A stretch of 64,000 nt of DNA from Isoetes taiwanensis. Its lineage: Eukaryota > Streptophyta > Lycopodiopsida > Isoetales > Isoetaceae. Made by a program: the position numbers and the translations under genes. Below are positions 59,390-64,000 of the stretch, piece after piece. Numbering within the stretch: the first letter of the stretch is position 1; the number at the start of each line of letters is the position of its first letter. The notes under the pieces were generated by a model, which was given only the letters and a program-made list of their open reading frames with translations, had not been told where the DNA came from and did no database searches. Where the stretch lies: positions 5,775,012-5,839,011 of the forward strand of contig JAJEKV010000046.1 in assembly GCA_021234155.1 (NCBI GenBank). Reading direction: 5' to 3'.

Positions 59390-59530
59390 TGGAACTTAGC
59401 CCATTGGTAAAGTGGTTAGCTTGGGCGCAGGAGGTCAAGGGTTCAATCCCACCATACGCCTCCTTCTTTTAAAAAGGAGTTGTCGTCTAGTCAACACCTC
59501 CTTAGCCGGATAAATAATACCAAACTGTTA
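59390..59530 (+). mobile_element. tRNA-derived SINE
   Basis: An A-box-like TTAGCCCATTGG (59397-59408) and B-box GGTTCAATCCC (59441-59451) have tRNA-like spacing, with TGGTTAGCTTGGGCGCAGGA between them. The sequence then runs into a non-tRNA body (CTCCTTCTTT...CCTCCTTAGCCGGATAAATA) instead of a tRNA acceptor stem. This is the head-body layout of a plant Au-type SINE. Confidence 0.65.
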
Positions 59531-59749
59531 CCTGGTTCATAAATATGTACATGAACGCTGAATGATGAAAAATCTGTTCAGCTTGTTGAGGGCAAAGAAA
59601 TTTGCATTACAACAGACTATGAATATAAGGGAGATTCTCAGAAATCCACAAATCCACGTAGGCTTCGAGCCACAGCCCAGGTGCCACCATCACCAAAGTA
59701 TGTATTTTAATACGAATACCTTCATTAACCTTCCAAAATCATTGTTTTC

Positions 59750-59842
59750 CATAGAGAACACATTATTGACCCATTGCGCATCACACCCTTACCTTTCATA
59801 GAGAACACATGATTGACCCATTGCGCATCACACCCTTACCTT
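59750..59842. repeat. 48-bp tandem duplication
   Basis: CATAGAGAACACATTATTGA...CACACCCTTACCTTT occurs at 59750 and again at 59798, with one difference seen. Confidence 0.9.
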
Positions 59843-60881
59843 TTAAACTGGCTAGTTGGCTGCAGGAGAAATTGGACAGACAAATTTCTTGCACAACTGT
59901 GAAGATAAAACTAGATAACAACATGGGGATACAACTAATAACACAAATGGAGGATACCAGGGAACCATGGCTCAAAGACCACGAACTTTTACTTCCATAT
60001 CCTATCCATTAGATGCAGACATATGCAACATTACAGGCCTAGTTAATGCATTGACTGTTATACATTGTATAATTGCAACAACTTGAAATCACAGCCAACA
60101 TAGGGTAGAAGCACAATATAGTGTATCAAAAAAGTCTTAATTCGAACTACTATAGTAGTTAGAAAAATAGTGGGAATGTCAGGTGGTATTTTGAATTTTC
60201 CGAAACTAACGGAGAGAGGGAGGGATCGGGAAATAGCAAGAATGGGAGGGAGGGAATTCTTTTGCTGCCGACTCTTCTGGCTCCGTCATTCAACGTCCCA
60301 CCTCTGCCACACAGCTAAAACGGCATCAAGTTTTCTCCTCCATCTTTTCCCTCAGGTTGTTCTTCCGGCATCATGCACGTTCTTGTTCTTTTTCTTGTTC
60401 TAAATCTTATTCTATTGCATTAGCTTCGTCTTCTCCAGTCTTCACACTAATGCTCTTTGTTTTAATCACCATAAGGCATAAAATTTGAAGCTGTTAATTC
60501 TCTAGTTAAATTTGCGTAGAAGAGGACTCGACCTAATTCATATTCTTTATATTGAGTGCTCGATAAATTGAGTGACTTTATGCGTGATCTTCTCTAAATT
60601 CTTACCATAACTATTAAGTATTTTTAGCATACCTCATGTAATTGACTCCAACATGCTTTGTGTAAGTGAATAATGTAGGCAGCTTTGTTGAATAATGCCG
60701 GTCTTAATATTTTACATGCTGCTGAGTTCATCTTTCTAGGCAGGGAAAATATAGGACTGTAATAGCTCTTATGGACCAAAATCGTCTCTAGCCAATTGTT
60801 ACAAAATATTTACATTTGATTCAAGCATTTCTTTAATTCTAGCCAATCTTTAAACTCGCCTTTAATATGTTTACAGATCTC

Positions 60882-63800
60882 ATGGAAGCAAAAGACAAAC
60901 GATGCAATTCCAAATTTGAGCAAAGAAAGGTTTGACCTTTAAGGAGTTATATAAATCAGAGGACAAGAATGTTGATGAGAATGACATGCGAAAGATGTGT
61001 GGTAAGTCTTGTTATAGGTTCAGATTATTGAAGGAAAACAAGAAGGAAGAGTTTCTATCATTGTATACAAAAATACATGATTGTAAGAAGGTTTTAGGAG
61101 GGCAGGTGCCTCAAGCATTGGCAGTAGCATTTCTCTTACATTGCAATGGCCGTGAAATAAACTGGATGAGCTTCTACAAGCATGCAAAGTCACCGCAAAG
61201 AGTAGAGCACTTTCAAACAATGATTATGAGGATGGGTCTGGAAAAGTTACAACAAATGTTGTTCCTCGCTTGACAATGTCTCCAATTGCGCCAGTGCTTG
61301 TTGATAAGCCCACTTCACAAATCTATGTTAGCTCTAATGTGCCATGTAAGACCCAGGTGAATGATGCCAATTACGCAAAAAAAATACCAGGTACTATTTG
61401 ATTGTTGTTTTTATTTTTTTATTTTTCTGTAGTACATTCTTAGCTAAATCTAAAATCGTTGTTGTATTCATAGTTAGAAGCATGTGCTTGTATATGTTGT
61501 AAGTCAAACCTGAACTTGCGCGCTAACTCATAGGTAAAAGCATGCATTTGTGAGTTGCAGCTACAAGCTTAAGCACATGTTCTAGTTAATGTTTACTACC
61601 ATCTTAATCTTTCCAGTCACAGTTGCAATTGCAGGTGGAAGCTTACAGTTGTTTGTTGCAGATGTGTCATGCCTTACTATTTACAGTCTCAGTCTCAGCC
61701 ATGGTGCACCACGCCTTAGTAGTTGCGTGATTCAAACACAAATATAGTGAGAGAGTGTGTCATGCGCTTGCGACCTCCAAATTGAAGCTTGTGTCCCATA
61801 GGTCAAAGTCACGCGACTTGCGGCTTGAAGCTTGTAACGATAGGTCCGCAGTTCGCACCTTCCAGCTTGAAGCGTGTGTCATAGGTCAATCATACGACTT
61901 GCGGCTTGAAGCTTCGTCCCATAGGTCAAAGTTACTGACTTTGCAACTTGTGTCTTATAGCCGCAAGTTAATGGCGGTCAATTGTTTATCTAATTTATTC
62001 AATATTCTAATTTAGTGTCTCTTTGTGTTTTAGAGATGTCGAGGATATTGGAGGAATGGATTTCTATTGCGAGAACATGATGTGAACAAGTCGACTATCG
62101 AACCGCAACTAAGTGACGAAAAGTGCAAAGGTCATCAAAGAAAATATTAAAGGTTTGGAAGCTAGAAGCGTTAGTGTGGCCAATGAGATTAAGAAGTACC
62201 AAGATTTGTGCACAAAGCTCTCAAGTCTGCCGAAGGAGGGTGTTGAGGCAACTGACTTGCAAGAAAGAGATCTTGAAGAATTGGGTGTAGCTTTGAAGCA
62301 AGCTCTCGATGACTTCTTCAATTCGAGATTTCTAGAGATGTCGAGTTGGAGCAGCTAAACAAATTGAGGCCCCGCCTTATGAGGTCATTGGCATCTCGAT
62401 CCAAAGATGTGCAAACCTTTTGAGTTCGATCCTTGTTTGCCTACCCAAACACCGGGTCGTTGTTCATAGTATGAAGGAAGATTTGAGCATTAATTTGAAT
62501 GAAGCATGCCCATTTTGTAACAGTCACCGACATTGGATGATATGCTCTTGCCAATCATTATTGTGGAGTGTAGACATGCATATCATGTGGCATGTTGCGT
62601 AGTGCATTTCGTGTAGCATCTTCCCATGCCATTATTTTCTCAATGAATTTTTCTAACAAGTTGTTTTTTTTTTTTTGCGCTGTTCTACAATATGTTGTTA
62701 TATCGATTGTGGATATAACATGTCAAAATCATGGTCGCTTTTTCTTGGATTAAAGGGGTGCCGTGAGTCCAACATTAGCATAACCCTAGATTCGCACCGG
62801 TTGGTTGTATTCATTATTTTCAGCTCACACAAGATAACTTAATGAATGTTACTTGCATATGGAAACAGAGAAATCGAGAATGAAAGGTGTTAGCTCCACC
62901 CCGCCTCCATATCATATCCCAAGGAACATAAACTTATGCCGAGACGTTTGAGCACCGTGATTAACAACCGGAAGGGTTCTATGGACATTATTTCTTACAA
63001 AGAGCGTAAGGACAATGATGGTAACAAATCTAAAAATGTTTTCTACTTTGCAGATTTATTGCGACTTCTAAAAAGCATGACCATGTATATGTTCTTCACA
63101 TTTGCAAAACACGGATAGTCAAGGACAATCGCAACCGGTTTGAATTGCACGATAGTCGTACAACTCGATGTCTTTTGAGCCAAACACTGCAATCTTGAGT
63201 CATCCGTAATTATATGTTCAAATGGACTAGCTTTTCAAATGTTGTTGCATAGCAATGATTTTTTATTTATGTACATCTAGATATTCAAGGCCACTCATCA
63301 AAGATAGGTACTGCTGTGGAAGCTGAAGGTAAAAACAAAGAGTTGATATTTCACGAAGAGAATGAGCCAAAGACGACAATGATATCACCAGGTAATGCAT
63401 GTTTGGACAAACTAGGTTTCTGCAAAACTTATGTGTTTGTTATTACATGTTGTCAATTTAGCTTTCTGTAATGCTTGTAGACTTAAAGAGACCGCAACAT
63501 GCGAAAGATGTGAGCGACACTGCTTCATCACCTTGTGGAAATAAACTGAATGTGGGCAGTCCGCTTGTTGTCAATAGGGAGGCTACTTTGTGTCAATCAA
63601 AGTTTGTTGGTGCAGCAGACGATAATAAGGCCATTGAAACCCATGGTAGTCTTCCCATTTCATCATGTAGTCCAGTTGTGAAGACAAAGAAGGAGACATC
63701 TCATCGAACACAATCACAAGAATCTGTTTCACCTGGTAATTCTTTGTTATTTTTGTATGAAGTGTCTCGTATTTGTTTATTTAAAGCATTTCCTTCCGTG

Positions 63801-64000
63801 AAATGCAAGGGCTCTAATGGTCGCAAGGAAGAAAATTAAACGTGGCGAAGTATTTAGCAACCCTTCCAAGTCTCCATGTACCAAAAGGATGAAGTCGCAT
63901 AAAAAAAGCTTTTGATTTTTGAGCTAGATGGAGTTTTGCTGAAGCTGTTTGAGAATACTGAGCCATTGCCAAGTTGTGTCATGGATGGTGCAGAACTAAA
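60882..64000 (+). CDS. FCP1/HAD-like phosphatase-family gene, 3' truncated by the window
   Basis: A multi-exon plant gene model. GC-richer leader at 60170-60400. Exon at about 60920-61390 (LTFKELYKSEDKNVDENDMR, then VLGGQVPQALAVAFLLHCNG, ending KKIPG|GTACTA). A coiled-coil-like block at 62117-62430 (IKGLEARSVSVANEIKKYQD). Exons ending SPG|GTAATG (63283-63391) and SPG|GTAATT (63481-63735). Then KKLLIFELDGVLLKLF at 63905, the HAD motif I region of FCP1/SCP-type phosphatases, with Glu in place of the first catalytic Asp. The phosphatase body lies beyond the window. Repeated short Ser/Pro-rich exons ending in the same phase suggest exon duplication. A one-base shift in an A7 run precedes motif I, so it may be a pseudogene. 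Exon joins are inferred. Confidence 0.5.
61767..61975. repeat. degenerate 35-50-bp minisatellite in an intron
   Basis: ACTTGCGGCTTGAAGCTTGT and CCCATAGGTCAAAGT-type words recur about five times with variable spacing. Confidence 0.7.

Noticed and set aside
59395-59465. Functional tRNA gene
   Set aside because: A and B boxes are present but there is no closing acceptor stem, and the sequence continues into a SINE body.
62117-62358. MADS K-box-like heptads
   Set aside because: Coiled-coil periodicity only, with no MADS domain nearby and FCP1-type context.

Overview
The window looks like repeat-rich land-plant nuclear DNA. The evidence is a PLS-type pentatricopeptide repeat (PPR) gene, spliceosomal introns, a Ty1/copia element primed by tRNA-iMet, a Helitron, two CACTA-like elements and two kinds of tyrosine-recombinase (YR) gene. 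Abundant YR genes and MPxRNVVSWNAMI-type PPR repeats suggest a non-seed plant such as a fern, but the sequence does not prove the species. Intact host genes are few: one PPR gene (42.8-44.4 kb) and perhaps one FCP1-like gene running off the right edge (60.9-64 kb). Most of the rest is nested mobile DNA.

Layout. At 1.9-7.9 kb a decayed PPR pseudogene is split by a 5.0 kb CACTA-like element (2738-7757; TSD CTT). At 9.5-12 kb lies a degenerate LTR-type element. At 14.9-21.0 kb lies a 6 kb element with split direct repeats (A1 ... B1A2 ... B2) and a decayed YR, as in the PAT/DIRS group. At 21.4-42.1 kb a second YR gene of the DUF3504 type is split inside one intron by an 18.7 kb insertion (22046-40780). 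That insertion has perfect 25-bp terminal inverted repeats and a 4-bp target duplication. It carries a leftward DUF7869-type transposase-like gene and a divergent rightward multi-exon gene with methyltransferase-like and FCP1/HAD phosphatase-like regions. A family of 'TTCTCGACT...AGTCGAGAA' palindromes occurs only within its bounds. An exon of the rightward gene is itself interrupted by a second, 6.3 kb CACTA-like element (30466-36809; TSD GGA) that holds a captured gene fragment and two satellite arrays.

The right third holds the PPR gene and palindromic foldback elements (46.7-47.07 kb). A copia element (47075-56821, minus strand) was inserted into one of these foldbacks, and its gag is split by a 4.6 kb Helitron (51253-55880). 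After that come short (TAGAA)n-tailed retroelements, a tRNA-derived SINE and the FCP1-like gene.

The most novel object is the 18.7 kb inverted-repeat element with its divergent gene pair and private palindrome family. Several insertions are supported by gene continuity: deleting the insertion rejoins the interrupted reading frame (Helitron in gag, CACTA in the rightward gene) or rejoins the host gene in order on one strand (the 18.7 kb element in the YR gene, CACTA in the PPR relic).
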